Source: Oscillospiraceae bacterium | GTDB lineage: Bacteria; Bacillota; Clostridia; Oscillospirales; Oscillospiraceae | Length of the DNA stretch: 64,000 nucleotides | NCBI GenBank assembly: GCA_030625685.1 | Contig: DAOUQJ010000002.1 | Location: 124,001-188,000, forward strand | Reading direction: 5' to 3' | Shown: in pieces, positions 1 to 8,215 of the stretch | Layout: the number at the start of each line of letters is the position of its first letter | How positions within the stretch are numbered: the first letter of the stretch is position 1 | The notes under the pieces: generated by a model | What the model was told of the DNA's origin: nothing | The model's database searches: none | What the model saw: the letters and a program-made list of their open reading frames with translations, nothing else | Made by a program: the position numbers and the translations under genes

Positions 1-374
1 TCGGGCACAATATATAAATGTTCTCCAATGGGAATTGGATGATAATACTTTTGCCAACTATAGGCCCAATCATTTTCTTGTAATTTCACCGTCTGATACG
101 GAATGTCGATATCTTTTGTATAGTGGTTTAGTTGCGCTTTGCCATCTTCATCATCTGTAACATAAAACGTGATACGACTAAGCCCTTTCATCTTTTCCAT
201 CAGTTCTTCATCAACATAATCCCAATACTGCCTATTTTCCTCTAAAAAACGATGAAAATCCTCTTCTTCTTCTATCATTATCCCACTTACGCCAGCTTCG
301 ATGAGTGTTGCACTCACTTCATCAAGCTTTTGTGTGTCAACATCCATCACAACAGCAAGCCAAGTTACATCCAT
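1..374 (-). CDS. prmA: Ribosomal protein L11 methyltransferase, N-terminal part (cut by window edge)
   Basis: The frame is open from an ATG at 374 to the window edge, giving about 124 N-terminal residues. The residues read MDVTWLAVVMDV near the start and later contain NDWAYSWQKYYHPIPIG and LYIVP. This matches the PrmA N-terminal substrate-recognition domain, whose NDWA-x-W-K-KYYKP stretch is characteristic. PrmA trimethylates ribosomal protein L11 using S-adenosylmethionine. The catalytic Rossmann domain lies outside the window. A good Shine-Dalgarno (AAAGGAAGG) sits just upstream of the ATG. The gene diverges from mgtE. Confidence 0.85.
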   Translation of the reverse strand, partial: MDVTWLAVVMDVDTQKLDEVSATLIEAGVSGIMIEEEEDFHRFLEENRQYWDYVDEELMEKMKGLSRITFYVTDDEDGKAQLNHYTKDIDIPYQTVKLQENDWAYSWQKYYHPIPIGEHLYIVP

Positions 375-489
375 GTTTCTCGCCTTCCTTTCATAGTATT
401 CTACTTATCATAGCGCAAAAAACAAACCATTGGCAAGTATAACTATCAATCTCCACAACTTTTCCTATAAAATTCAAACGGATTTTGAA

Positions 490-518
490 TTGACATTCTA
501 TTTTTCTTCCTATACTAT
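490..518 (+). promoter_or_regulatory. Sigma-A-type promoter of the mgtE leader
   Basis: TTGACA at 490-495 is followed after 17 bases by TACTAT at 513-518. Initiation would fall near 525, giving a 5' leader of about 215 bases before mgtE. Confidence 0.6.
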
Positions 519-524
519 TAAATA

Positions 525-740
525 TAGTGTGTTAATACTAAGGATAACTAAAAAGGTAGGTGAATTAAGATGGACGCAGGCAGTAATAGTGGCACAGTAG
601 AAGCCCGAAGTAGCAACAAACAAGACAGCCCTTTTGCGTCTGTCTCAATGCGCTAACCTCACTTCCGCTTCATGTGTCGTATTCTGCTCATACGAAGGAG
701 CTTATGCTCTTTCGCATATATGAAAGGAGGCGATGCTGAT
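525..740 (+). promoter_or_regulatory. Long structured 5' leader of mgtE, possible metal-sensing RNA
   Basis: The leader is rich in complementary segments. GACGCA near 574 pairs with TGCGTC near 637, GACAG near 625 with CTGTC near 641, TCGTAT with ATACGA around 675-700, and TATGC with GCATA around 705-720. CTTTC near 710 can also pair with GAAAG at 723, which would mask the Shine-Dalgarno AAAGGAGG. Mg2+ channel genes of the Firmicutes often carry the M-box riboswitch. I could not recognise the conserved M-box segments here, so the class is unknown. Metal control is inferred from context only. Confidence 0.45.
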
Positions 741-2117
741 ATGTCTGAACGTATCGCAACACTAGAGGGCACTCTATTTGCTTTACTTGAAGAGCGAAAA
801 TACAGTACCATTCGTGATATCCTTATCACCATGAACGCATCTGACATTGCAGGGATTTTTGATGACCTCTCACATGAAGGCATAGCTCGTCTGTTTCGAC
901 TATTGCCCAAAGAGCTGGCAGCCGAAACCTTTGTCGAAATGGAACCAGATGCACAAGAATTGCTCATTCAAAGCTTTTCTGACAACGAACTCAAAGAAGT
1001 TGTCGACGAATTATATGTCGATGACGCCGTAGACATCGTAGAAGAGATGCCTGCAAACGTAGTAAAACGCATTTTGCGTCAAGCCGATCCTGAAATGCGA
1101 AAAATGATCAACGAAATTCTACAATACCCCGAAGACAGTGCGGGCAGTATTATGACTACAGAATATGTGAGTCTTCGTTCGCACATGACCGTCGTCGAAG
1201 CCTTAAAACGCATTCGACGAATCGGGCTTGATAAAGAAACCATTTACACTTGTTATATTACTGAAGAGGACAGAACGCTCATCGGAATGATTTCCATTCG
1301 CACCATCTTGCTCAGTGACGATGATGACGTTTTATCTGATATTATGGAACAAAACGTGATTTCTGTTTCCACCATGGAAGACCAGGAAAGCGTTGTGCAA
1401 ATGTTTGCCAAATATAATTTTATGGCTTTGCCCGTTGTTGACACAGAAAACCGCCTCGTCGGCATTGTCACCATTGATGATGCTATGGACGTTATGCAAG
1501 AAGAAGCCACAGAAGACTTTGAAAAAATGGCTGCGATGACACCAACAGATAAGCCCTATCTCAAAGCAACGATTCAAGAAACCTTCAAAGCGCGTGCCCC
1601 TTGGCTACTCATATTAATGCTATCTGCCACATTTACCAGTCTCATCATTTCTAGCTTTGAAGACTCCTTAGCCACCTATGTCATATTGACTGCCTTTATC
1701 CCTATGCTGACAGGCACAGGCGGTAACAGTGGCACACAATCCTCCACCGCTGTCATCCGGAGTTTGTCTTTGGGCGAAATTACGGTCTCTGATTGGCTCT
1801 CTGTCATTTGGAAAGAAATGCGCGTGGCAGTGCTTGTTGGTTTAACCCTTGCCATTTGTAATTTTGTTAAACTTCTATTGGTCGACCAATATTTACTGCA
1901 AAACCCTTCTGTTACACCAATTGTCGCAGCGGTCGTCTGCATCACATTGGTATTTACAGTTATATTTGCAAAACTCGTAGGTTCTCTTCTCCCATTGTTG
2001 GCAGAACGAACTGGATTTGACCCTGCCGTCATGGCAACACCATTTATCTCAACGCTAGTGGATACGATGTCACTACTCATTTATTTCCAAGTAGCTCGAT
2101 TGGTTTTACAAATTTAA
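741..2117 (+). CDS. mgtE: Magnesium transporter MgtE
   Basis: The 458-residue protein has the MgtE layout. The N-terminal superhelical domain contains runs such as EEMPANVVKRILRQ. Next come two CBS domains, including GSIMTTEYVSL and LVGIVTIDDAMDV. The C-terminal membrane domain has five helices and the conserved GTGGNSGTQSSTAVIR signature in the first pore region. MgtE is a dimeric inner-membrane Mg2+ channel gated by Mg2+ on its cytosolic domains. The reading frame is open back to 672, but the ATG at 741 has the strong AAAGGAGG ribosome site at 723-730 and gives the normal length. A long leader precedes it and a terminator follows directly. Confidence 0.95.
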   Translation: MSERIATLEGTLFALLEERKYSTIRDILITMNASDIAGIFDDLSHEGIARLFRLLPKELAAETFVEMEPDAQELLIQSFSDNELKEVVDELYVDDAVDIVEEMPANVVKRILRQADPEMRKMINEILQYPEDSAGSIMTTEYVSLRSHMTVVEALKRIRRIGLDKETIYTCYITEEDRTLIGMISIRTILLSDDDDVLSDIMEQNVISVSTMEDQESVVQMFAKYNFMALPVVDTENRLVGIVTIDDAMDVMQEEATEDFEKMAAMTPTDKPYLKATIQETFKARAPWLLILMLSATFTSLIISSFEDSLATYVILTAFIPMLTGTGGNSGTQSSTAVIRSLSLGEITVSDWLSVIWKEMRVAVLVGLTLAICNFVKLLLVDQYLLQNPSVTPIVAAVVCITLVFTVIFAKLVGSLLPLLAERTGFDPAVMATPFISTLVDTMSLLIYFQVARLVLQI

Positions 2118-2152
2118 AAAAAGCACCACCTTAAAAGGTGGTGCTTTTTATT
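2118..2152. terminator. Bidirectional intrinsic terminator between mgtE and the TtcA-like gene
   Basis: AAAGCACCACC, a short loop, then GGTGGTGCTTT, with A-rich and T-rich flanks, lies between the two convergent genes. It overlaps the last codons of the minus-strand gene. Confidence 0.85.
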
Positions 2153-2897
2153 CTTCATCGATTGGCAGTGGTCGACGCTCTCTATTTTGCACCTCCCAAT
2201 GCGGAAGCGGCAAGCGCTGCATTGAACGAAATACATATTCTTTGATATTGGGATAATCCACTCTAAGCGAATCAACCAAGTCTTTCACCTCTTGTCGTTT
2301 GGTATGTCCATCTACTGGGCAAGGGTTATGCACAACTGGCACCTGCAAGCGTTGCGCAGCTCCACGAATCATTCCTTCACTACAATATAATAAAGGTCTT
2401 ATTTGTGTAATTTCACTTCTATCTAGATAGGTGACAGGCTGAAAACAAGACAATCTCCCTTCATAAAACAGTGACATAAAAAATGTTTCTACCGCATCAT
2501 CATAGTGATGTCCCAAAGCCACTTTATGAATCCCTCTCTCTAAGAGCGCATCATGGAGCGCCCCGCGACGCATTTTGGCACATAGAGAACAGGGGTTTTT
2601 TTCTTTTCGCACATCAAATATGATATGATTGATTTCCGTTTCAATATTATGATAGGGCACATCCAATTCTTCGCAAAATTTTGCTACAGGAGATAAATCC
2701 ATTCCCGCAATGCCCATATCCACCGACAACGCTTCTACTGTAAATTTTTGAGGATAAAACTTTTGCAAACGAGCCAGCGCAGCAAGTAGCATCAAAGAAT
2801 CTTTCCCGCCAGAGACTCCAACTGCAATGCGATCACCTTCCTGAATCATATTATAATCTTCGATACAACGGCGTGTATAACTGAGAATTTTTTTCAT
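2148..2897 (-). CDS. ttcA: TtcA-family tRNA thiolation ATPase (PP-loop)
   Basis: The 249-residue protein has the PP-loop pyrophosphatase motif SGGKDS near residue 30. It also has the paired cysteines of the TtcA family: CSLC within PCSLCAKMRRG, and a later HNPCPVDG segment. TtcA enzymes bind an iron-sulfur cluster and thiolate C32 of some tRNAs. Related clostridial paralogues may act on other tRNA positions, so the exact base is uncertain. The frame extends upstream to 3017, but that stretch is low-complexity. The ATG at 2897 has AGGAG nearby and begins MKKILSYTRRC, as in homologues. The gene diverges from rplM. Confidence 0.8.
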   Translation of the reverse strand: MKKILSYTRRCIEDYNMIQEGDRIAVGVSGGKDSLMLLAALARLQKFYPQKFTVEALSVDMGIAGMDLSPVAKFCEELDVPYHNIETEINHIIFDVRKEKNPCSLCAKMRRGALHDALLERGIHKVALGHHYDDAVETFFMSLFYEGRLSCFQPVTYLDRSEITQIRPLLYCSEGMIRGAAQRLQVPVVHNPCPVDGHTKRQEVKDLVDSLRVDYPNIKEYVFRSMQRLPLPHWEVQNRERRPLPIDEE

Positions 2898-3010
2898 GAT
2901 AAAGCTCCTAAAAAAAGTGAAATTGAACATGAGATTGAGAGAGATATAGAGAGATAACAAGAGAATGAGGGAGATTGAAGTTTCTATATTAAAAAAGTGT
3001 CTAAAAAGTG

Positions 3011-3039
3011 TTGACATAACAAACTGACAGTATTATAAT
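3011..3039 (+). promoter_or_regulatory. Consensus promoter of rplM-rpsI
   Basis: TTGACA at 3011-3016 and TATAAT at 3034-3039 are separated by exactly 17 bases, a perfect sigma-A promoter. The roughly 78-base leader contains a GCTTC...GAAGC hairpin and a GAATGATCGTTC near-palindrome. These could form an L13-type autoregulatory leader, but I did not match its consensus. Confidence 0.8.
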
Positions 3040-3122
3040 ACATAACGCTTCACATTGTCCATAGAAGCGAATGATCGTTCATAATTGTATACACATTAAA
3101 ATATATTTTTGGAGGTTTGACC

Positions 3123-3554
3123 ATGTCCACATTTATGGCTAACAAGGACAACGTCGTGCGCAAATGGTATATTCTTGACGCTGCTGGCAAACCACTAGGT
3201 AAAACTGCTGCAACAGCTGCAACTTTGCTTCGTGGCAAGCACAAGCCTGAATTTACTCCACACGTTGACTGTGGCGATTTCGTTATCGTCATCAACGCTG
3301 AAAAAGCAATTCTAACAGGTAAAAAGTTAGATCAAAAAGTCTACTACAGACATTCTGGCTACGTTGGTGGCCTAAAAGAAACCAAATACCGTCATTTGAT
3401 GGAAAGAAAACCTGAACTAGCTATGCAACTAGCTGTTCGTGGTATGCTCACCCGCAATAGCCTTTCAAGACACGCATTGACTCGTTTGAAAGTATTCCGC
3501 GGAACAGAACATACTCACGCTGCACAACAGCCAGAAGCATGGACTGCTGAATAA
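3123..3554 (+). CDS. rplM: 50S ribosomal protein L13
   Basis: The 143-residue protein shows L13 hallmarks: [16 protein letters not shown] near the N-terminus, [17 protein letters not shown] and a C-terminal [18 protein letters not shown]13 is an early-assembly protein of the large subunit. The ATG at 3123 lies 7 bases after GGAGG. A TTG two codons upstream is in frame but too close to the ribosome site. The gene forms the conserved two-gene operon with rpsI, 14 bases away. Confidence 0.97.
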   Translation: MSTFMANKDNVVRKWYILDAAGKPLGKTAATAATLLRGKHKPEFTPHVDCGDFVIVINAEKAILTGKKLDQKVYYRHSGYVGGLKETKYRHLMERKPELAMQLAVRGMLTRNSLSRHALTRLKVFRGTEHTHAAQQPEAWTAE

Positions 3555-3568
3555 GGAGGAACAGAATA

Positions 3569-3973
3569 ATGTATAAAAGCAAAAAACCTTACCATTACGG
3601 AACTGGTCGTCGTAAATCTTCTGTCGCTCGTGTCCGTGTGTTCCCCAACGGCACAGGTAAAATCACAATCAACGACCGTGACATCGACGATTACTTCGGT
3701 CTTGAAACTTTGAAACTTATCACACGTCAACCACTTGAAACAACTGGTGTTACAAGCAACGTTGACATCATTGCTACCGTTTCTGGCGGTGGTGTAACTG
3801 GACAAGCGGGCGCTATCCGTCACGGCATCAGTCGTGCACTTCTACTCATGGATCCTGAATTCCGTCCAACTCTAAAAGCTGCAGGCTTCCTCACACGTGA
3901 CCCACGTATGAAAGAACGTAAAAAATACGGTCTTAAAGCTGCGCGTCGTGCACCTCAATTCTCAAAAAGATAA
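3569..3973 (+). CDS. rpsI: 30S ribosomal protein S9
   Basis: The 134-residue protein carries [13 protein letters not shown], the S9 signature [19 protein letters not shown] and the basic C-terminus ending in QFSKR, whose terminal Arg reaches the ribosomal P site. The start has AAGGAGG upstream. It is translated from the rplM transcript and followed by an intrinsic terminator. Confidence 0.97.
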   Translation: MYKSKKPYHYGTGRRKSSVARVRVFPNGTGKITINDRDIDDYFGLETLKLITRQPLETTGVTSNVDIIATVSGGGVTGQAGAIRHGISRALLLMDPEFRPTLKAAGFLTRDPRMKERKKYGLKAARRAPQFSKR

Positions 3974-3986
3974 TATACCAATTATC

Positions 3987-4030
3987 CAAAACCACTGGAA
4001 ACCATGTGTTTTCAGTGGTTTTTTGTTTTT
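3987..4030 (+). terminator. Terminator after rpsI
   Basis: AACCACTG and CAGTGGTT form a stem around a roughly 14-base loop, followed by a run of T residues. The rest of the 347-base gap to the next gene is AT-rich and holds one notable palindrome, listed separately. Confidence 0.8.
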
Positions 4031-4217
4031 TATTAATACAATAAAATGAAATTTCGCATGTATTAGATGCGCATTAGCATCATATTAATAACAAATTTAA
4101 AAAACCTCCAACATCATAAACTTATATTCTGCAATGGACAAGCATAAGAATCAAATAACTAATCCCTTTAATAATGACTCAACAAATTTGAGTTGATTTT
4201 CTATCTCTTTCTAACTC

Positions 4218-4235
4218 TAAAATGTATACATTTTA
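4218..4235. promoter_or_regulatory. Perfect 18-bp palindrome upstream of the betaine-binding lipoprotein gene
   Basis: TAAAATGTATACATTTTA is fully self-complementary. It lies about 85 bases before the start codon and upstream of a TATAAT at 4297-4302, consistent with an operator for a dimeric regulator. No regulator gene is adjacent, so the factor is unknown. Confidence 0.4.
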
Positions 4236-4320
4236 CAGGGTCAGGCCATACTTTATGTGTTCATATGTCTATTAAAGTATACTTATCATTCTTAAATATA
4301 ATAATTAGGAGGGCTTATGT

Positions 4321-5211
4321 ATGAAACAAAGGCTAACTGGATTGCTGGCTATGATTATGCTTTCAACTGTTTTACTAATAGGGTGTGGAGATCGTTCTGC
4401 ACTTGGGTGTAGCGCCTCGATAGAAGAAGATGCATCCAAAAAAATAGAACTAGAACTAGGAACCCCTCAATGGGCTTCAGCAATTGCTAACTCCTATTTA
4501 ATTAAGAATATTTTGGAAGAAAATTTTGATGTAAATGTTAATATAAAAGATATAGATGGGCGTGCTGTATGGAAAAGCTTAGCAACTGGTGATACCGACT
4601 TTATAGCATCGGCATGGTTACCTTGCGATGATAACTATATAAATGAAGTATCAGACCAAGTGGTTAACCTTGGCCCTCTCTATGACCAAGCTAAAGTTGG
4701 TTTAGTGGTCCCAACTTACGTTGAAATAAACTCCATCGATGAACTAAATGCTAATGCAGACAAGTTTGGTGGTAAAATTGTAGGTATCCAGCCTGGTGCT
4801 TGCGATATGTATAGGGCAATTAGTGCCATTGATCAATATAACATGACAGATATGCAGCTCGTTCCAGGAAGTGAAAAAACCATGATAGAAGCACTTGAAA
4901 ACGCTTACAAAAATGGTGAATGGATTGTTGTAACTGGATGGGAACCGCACTTGAAGTCAAAGAAAATGGATTTAAAATTCCTAGAAGATCCTAAAAACGT
5001 TTATGGTAAGACACAAACCATTAATTTATTTACAAAATTAGGATTTGAAGAAGATTACCCTGAAATCAACAAGTTCCTTGATAACTATGCGTTGAATGAA
5101 GATCAATTCTATTCGTTATTGAATATTATGGAAGAATATGATGACCCTAACGAAGCAGCTAAGATTTGGATTGAAACTAACCGCGAACTCGTTGACAGCT
5201 GGCTCGAATAA
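4321..5211 (+). CDS. Glycine betaine/proline-type ABC transporter substrate-binding lipoprotein (OpuAC family)
   Basis: The 296-residue precursor has a lipoprotein signal peptide with an LLIGC lipobox at about residues 18-22. The mature part is an OpuAC domain: the N-terminal ELGTPQWASAIANSYL is followed by a DGRAVWKSLATGDTDFIASAWLP block typical of quaternary-amine binders. A later VVTGWEPHLKSKKMDLKFLEDP segment is also typical. Such proteins capture betaine, choline or carnitine outside the membrane for uptake during osmotic stress. No permease or ATPase gene is adjacent, so it is an orphan receptor or works with a transporter elsewhere. AGGAGGG lies before the start. Confidence 0.88.
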   Translation: MKQRLTGLLAMIMLSTVLLIGCGDRSALGCSASIEEDASKKIELELGTPQWASAIANSYLIKNILEENFDVNVNIKDIDGRAVWKSLATGDTDFIASAWLPCDDNYINEVSDQVVNLGPLYDQAKVGLVVPTYVEINSIDELNANADKFGGKIVGIQPGACDMYRAISAIDQYNMTDMQLVPGSEKTMIEALENAYKNGEWIVVTGWEPHLKSKKMDLKFLEDPKNVYGKTQTINLFTKLGFEEDYPEINKFLDNYALNEDQFYSLLNIMEEYDDPNEAAKIWIETNRELVDSWLE

Positions 5212-5280
5212 TAATTATGATTAAAAAGATATTCATAACAAACCATTACCACCACTAATTATAATTATATAAACAAAAAT

Positions 5281-5318
5281 CCAGAGGCTGTATAATTCCA
5301 ACCTCTGGTTCTTTTTTT
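5281..5318 (+). terminator. Terminator after the OpuAC gene
   Basis: CCAGAGG and CCTCTGG flank a roughly 14-base loop and are followed by TTCTTTTTTT. Confidence 0.8.
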
Positions 5319-5475
5319 ATTTCTTCATAGACAAATTTTTAATAAGAAGACTCCTCATTGAATATGGCGACCGACAATTATTAAAACAGAGGAAGCACAA
5401 CACGTTTTGTATTTTTATTAATAAAAGTATATACTTAATATTTTAACAACTAGTTAAATTTTAGGAGGTCTTGAT

Positions 5476-6498
5476 ATGAAAAACCGTTTTTCATTAATTC
5501 TACCCACACTAGTATTTAGTTTTATCCTTGGAAGTTGCACCACCCAAAGTCCAACAACCCCAACTGCTCAAGAGTATTTTCCAACCCAAGAAAACACAAA
5601 ATACATTTATAAGGGCCTTGGAAACGAATATGCATCCTATGATGTTATCATTGATTACACTTCCGAAAACAAAATGCAACGAAGAATCAACAACAGCGGA
5701 ACGGAACTAGTGGAAGTCATTGAAGTCTCAGACGGCAAAGTAACTCGCTTATATGAGCAAGCGGAAACGTATTATCGCGAAAACTTTCTCAACAAAGAAG
5801 CCACGATGCAAGATGTCTTATTAATGGATCCCATTAAAATCGGCACCTCTTGGACTTTAAGTGATGGCACCGTCAAAACTATTACTGGGGTATCGGTTGA
5901 TGTCGAGACTCCTTCTGGCAATTACTCGGCTGTTTCAGTAGAAAATAAAAATGAATACGGCACAACTGTCGAATATTACGCAAAGAATATTGGTTTAGTA
6001 AAACAAGTGTACACTGCAAACGACTACGAAATATCATCTTCTCTTTCTGAAGTATTGGAAAACACCCCACTTCTACAAACGGTGCGTTTTTACTATCCAA
6101 ACATCCATAACTCTACGCTAGAGGTCTACGACAAAGAAATCAGCTTTCAAACCAACGATAGCACCAAAGATATATTAGAATCCATCTACAAAGAAAACAT
6201 TACAAAGCAAGGTGGCGCTGTATTTACTGCAAACACAAAAATCAACAAATATTACCTCAACGATGAGGACATTGTTTGTCTTGATTTAAACAACGCGTTT
6301 CTCACCGAAATGAATGCAGGCGCAGAATATGAAGCGATGATTCTGCAAAGCATCGTCAATACATTCGGTTCCTATTATCAGCAAAATAAAGTGCTTTTAA
6401 CCATAGACAATGGGCTGTATTCTTCAGGTCACTTTGAATTTGTAGAAGATGAATATTTGACCGTCAACCTAGACTCCAGTCAAACATCAGAAAAGTAG
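5476..6498 (+). CDS. Lipoprotein with C-terminal GerMN domain
   Basis: The 340-residue protein begins with a signal peptide and an LGSC lipobox around residue 20, then a Thr/Pro-rich linker. The middle section is beta-rich and resembles no family I can name. The last 130 or so residues begin VRFYYPN, then contain ILESIYKENI, VCLDLNNAFL, an alpha-helical QSIVNTF and KVLLTIDNG. This is the layout of the GerMN (sporulation and germination) domain. GerM-type proteins act on the outer face of the membrane in sporulation or germination, though GerMN also occurs in lipoproteins of unknown role. The ribosome site is AGGAGG. Confidence 0.75.
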   Translation: MKNRFSLILPTLVFSFILGSCTTQSPTTPTAQEYFPTQENTKYIYKGLGNEYASYDVIIDYTSENKMQRRINNSGTELVEVIEVSDGKVTRLYEQAETYYRENFLNKEATMQDVLLMDPIKIGTSWTLSDGTVKTITGVSVDVETPSGNYSAVSVENKNEYGTTVEYYAKNIGLVKQVYTANDYEISSSLSEVLENTPLLQTVRFYYPNIHNSTLEVYDKEISFQTNDSTKDILESIYKENITKQGGAVFTANTKINKYYLNDEDIVCLDLNNAFLTEMNAGAEYEAMILQSIVNTFGSYYQQNKVLLTIDNGLYSSGHFEFVEDEYLTVNLDSSQTSEK

Positions 6499-6541
6499 CA
6501 CTATAAGTTTTGCATACCTAACTGAAAAGCCTTCCGTGATA

Positions 6542-6591
6542 AAACAAGTAACTCCACCTTGGTGGGAAAAACAAGGTGGAGTTACTTGTTT
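6542..6591. terminator. Perfect 20-bp inverted repeat, probable terminator
   Basis: The arms at 6542-6561 and 6572-6591 match perfectly around a 10-base loop. The T-tract after it is weak (TTGTTTATG). It lies 44 bases after the GerMN gene. The long flawless stem is unusual for this window. Confidence 0.6.
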
Positions 6592-6720
6592 ATGTCTAAA
6601 TCCTCTATTGAACACAAATGATCTGACAACTCTAATCCAAACCTATCTCACTAGACTTTCTGCTTAGTTTGTGCTACGATTTTTCAAACAATTTCTAATT
6701 GCACACAAGGAGGAATGGTT

Positions 6721-7230
6721 TTGGATTTGATTTTTGAACTTGGCTCCATAGAAAACAGCCCTGAAATCGTTTCTGTTTTTGAAGAAGCTATCAACCATAT
6801 GATAAAGGCTGGTATTCACCAGTGGGATGCTATATACCCAAATAAGAAAGATATTGAAAACGACTTACAAAAGAAAGAGATGTACATCGGAACAATAAAC
6901 CGTGAAATCGCAGTAGTCTTTGTGCTAAACCAAATACACGACAAGCAATATGAAAATGCAACTTGGTCACCTCACACCGAACGCTTTATGGTACTTCACA
7001 GGTTATGCGTACACCCAACATTTCAAAACATGGGCATTGCCCGCAAAACCATGCAGTATATTGAAAACAAACTGCACTCCCAAGGAATCAGTGCCATTCG
7101 TTTGGACGCCTTCTCCTTAAATCCTTATGCCCTTCAGTTATATACTTCACTGGGATTTAAAACAGTTGGCGAAGCCCAGTTTCGAAAGGGAACCTTCTTT
7201 CTCATGGAAAAGCTCTTGACCGACCTTTAA
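6721..7230 (+). CDS. GNAT family N-acetyltransferase
   Basis: The protein of about 169 residues has the GNAT fold signature. Motif A is RLCVHPTFQNMGIARKTM, where the Q-x-x-G-x-A loop binds the acetyl-CoA pyrophosphate. Motif B is NPYALQLYTSLGFKTVG. The substrate cannot be told. An ATG at 6715 is in frame but directly abuts the ribosome site AAGGAGGA (6707-6714). The TTG at 6721, with normal 7-base spacing, is the better start. The gene appears to be single. Confidence 0.85.
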   Translation: MDLIFELGSIENSPEIVSVFEEAINHMIKAGIHQWDAIYPNKKDIENDLQKKEMYIGTINREIAVVFVLNQIHDKQYENATWSPHTERFMVLHRLCVHPTFQNMGIARKTMQYIENKLHSQGISAIRLDAFSLNPYALQLYTSLGFKTVGEAQFRKGTFFLMEKLLTDL

Positions 7231-7450
7231 CAAACATCTCCACTTACTTGTGTTTCACTCCAACGCATAGTGATATACTATATTGTGACCAAATTCTATA
7301 CTAGTATCTGCTAAATCGTTTACATTTTTTCAAAATATGATATTATTCTATTTGTTTTCTTTTCAAACCTTGTCGAGTTAATACATACACTTGAGAACTT
7401 TAGAAACATTTCAACAAAACAAAACACCTTAAAATTGAGGTGATTCTTTA

Positions 7451-7702
7451 ATGAAAAAAGGGGTACTAATATGCATGCTAGCTTACTTTATAACTCTGCT
7501 AGCTTCTTGCAGCAACAAAGAAGAAATCACACTCAGATTCGCTTTCGGTGAACGAACCGGAACCTATGAAGACGAATTAGTAGATGGCCTGCCAACCGGA
7601 TATGGTACATTCAAATCCGAAAGTGCAGACGGCACAAAATGGACATATGAAGGCAATTGGGAAAACTACTACCAAGAAAAGAAAGAAGGTTTTGTCTTAT
7701 GA
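7451..7702 (+). CDS. Short lipoprotein with MORN-like repeats, probably truncated
   Basis: The 83-residue product has a lipoprotein signal peptide with an LASC lipobox near residue 22. It then has two glycine/tyrosine patterns, GTYEDELVDGLPTGYGTF and WTYEGNWEN, that look like MORN repeats. MORN proteins usually carry several repeats, and this one stops right after the second, where the next gene begins. The ribosome site AGGTGA lies in the 3' arm of a small CACCT...AGGTG hairpin (7425-7442). The function is unknown. Confidence 0.6.
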   Translation: MKKGVLICMLAYFITLLASCSNKEEITLRFAFGERTGTYEDELVDGLPTGYGTFKSESADGTKWTYEGNWENYYQEKKEGFVL

Positions 7703-8175
7703 ACTATGTCAGCACATTACTTGCGGTAAATGATATCAATGCATCTAAACAATTCTATAAAGAAGTACTGGGCTTGGAGGTCATTGCTGATTTTGGCGCC
7801 AACATCACTTTAACCGGCGGAATTGCTCTGCAAACTCTGGACACTTGGACAGATTTTATCCATAAACCTAAAGATGATATCACCTTTGGGCATCAAGCTA
7901 CAGAACTCTACTTCGAAGAAGACAATTTTGATTTGTTTCTTTCTCATCTCAATAAACGTTCTGATATAAACTATGTACACCCCTTGCAAGAACACAGTTG
8001 GGGGCAACGTGTCATCCGTTTTTATGATTTAGATCGACATATCATTGAAGTCGGGGAGAACATGGTTGTGGTGGTAAAGCGTTTTGTTACCAATGGCCTT
8101 TCCTCAGAGGAAACCGCCATTCGCATGGACGTTCCTCTTGACTACATTAAATACTGTTTATCCTTGCCAAACTAA
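7699..8175 (+). CDS. VOC (glyoxalase/bleomycin-resistance) superfamily protein
   Basis: The 158-residue protein starts MNYVSTLLAVNDINASKQFY, the typical first beta-alpha unit of the vicinal-oxygen-chelate fold. It later has HSWGQRVIRFYDLDRHIIEVGE, a metal-ligand-like second module ending in the usual Glu. The C-terminal 35 residues (SSEETAIRMDVPLDYIKYCL) form a helix-turn-helix-like extension. The substrate is unknown. Its ATG overlaps the stop of the MORN lipoprotein (ATGA), implying coupled translation. Confidence 0.8.
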   Translation: MNYVSTLLAVNDINASKQFYKEVLGLEVIADFGANITLTGGIALQTLDTWTDFIHKPKDDITFGHQATELYFEEDNFDLFLSHLNKRSDINYVHPLQEHSWGQRVIRFYDLDRHIIEVGENMVVVVKRFVTNGLSSEETAIRMDVPLDYIKYCLSLPN

Positions 8176-8215
8176 GAAAAGCACAGAGAGCTAATGCCCT
8201 CTGTGCTTTTCTTTT
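8176..8215. terminator. Bidirectional terminator between VOC gene and yjdF homologue
   Basis: A 13-bp perfect stem (GAAAAGCACAGAG with CTCTGTGCTTTTC, loop of about 10) sits between convergent genes and includes the last codons of the minus-strand gene. Confidence 0.85.

Noticed and set aside
525-740. M-box (ykoK) riboswitch
   Set aside because: The gene context fits, but the conserved M-box sequence blocks are not visible, so I list only a structured leader of unknown class.
672-740. Upstream in-frame start of mgtE
   Set aside because: It lacks a ribosome site and adds 23 residues not seen in MgtE proteins. The ATG at 741 has a strong site.
1253-2080. Antisense ORFs within mgtE, and similar antisense frames in htpG, recG, ftsH, pnp, typA, murE-argB and relA
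   Set aside because: They follow the codon structure of the real genes on the opposite strand, lack ribosome sites and show Ser/Phe-rich nonsense composition.
2898-3017. N-terminal extension of the TtcA-like protein
   Set aside because: The extension is low-complexity hydrophobic sequence read from a CT-rich leader, and the ATG at 2897 has AGGAG. The GA/CT-rich tract at 2930-2985 is noted but looks like simple sequence.
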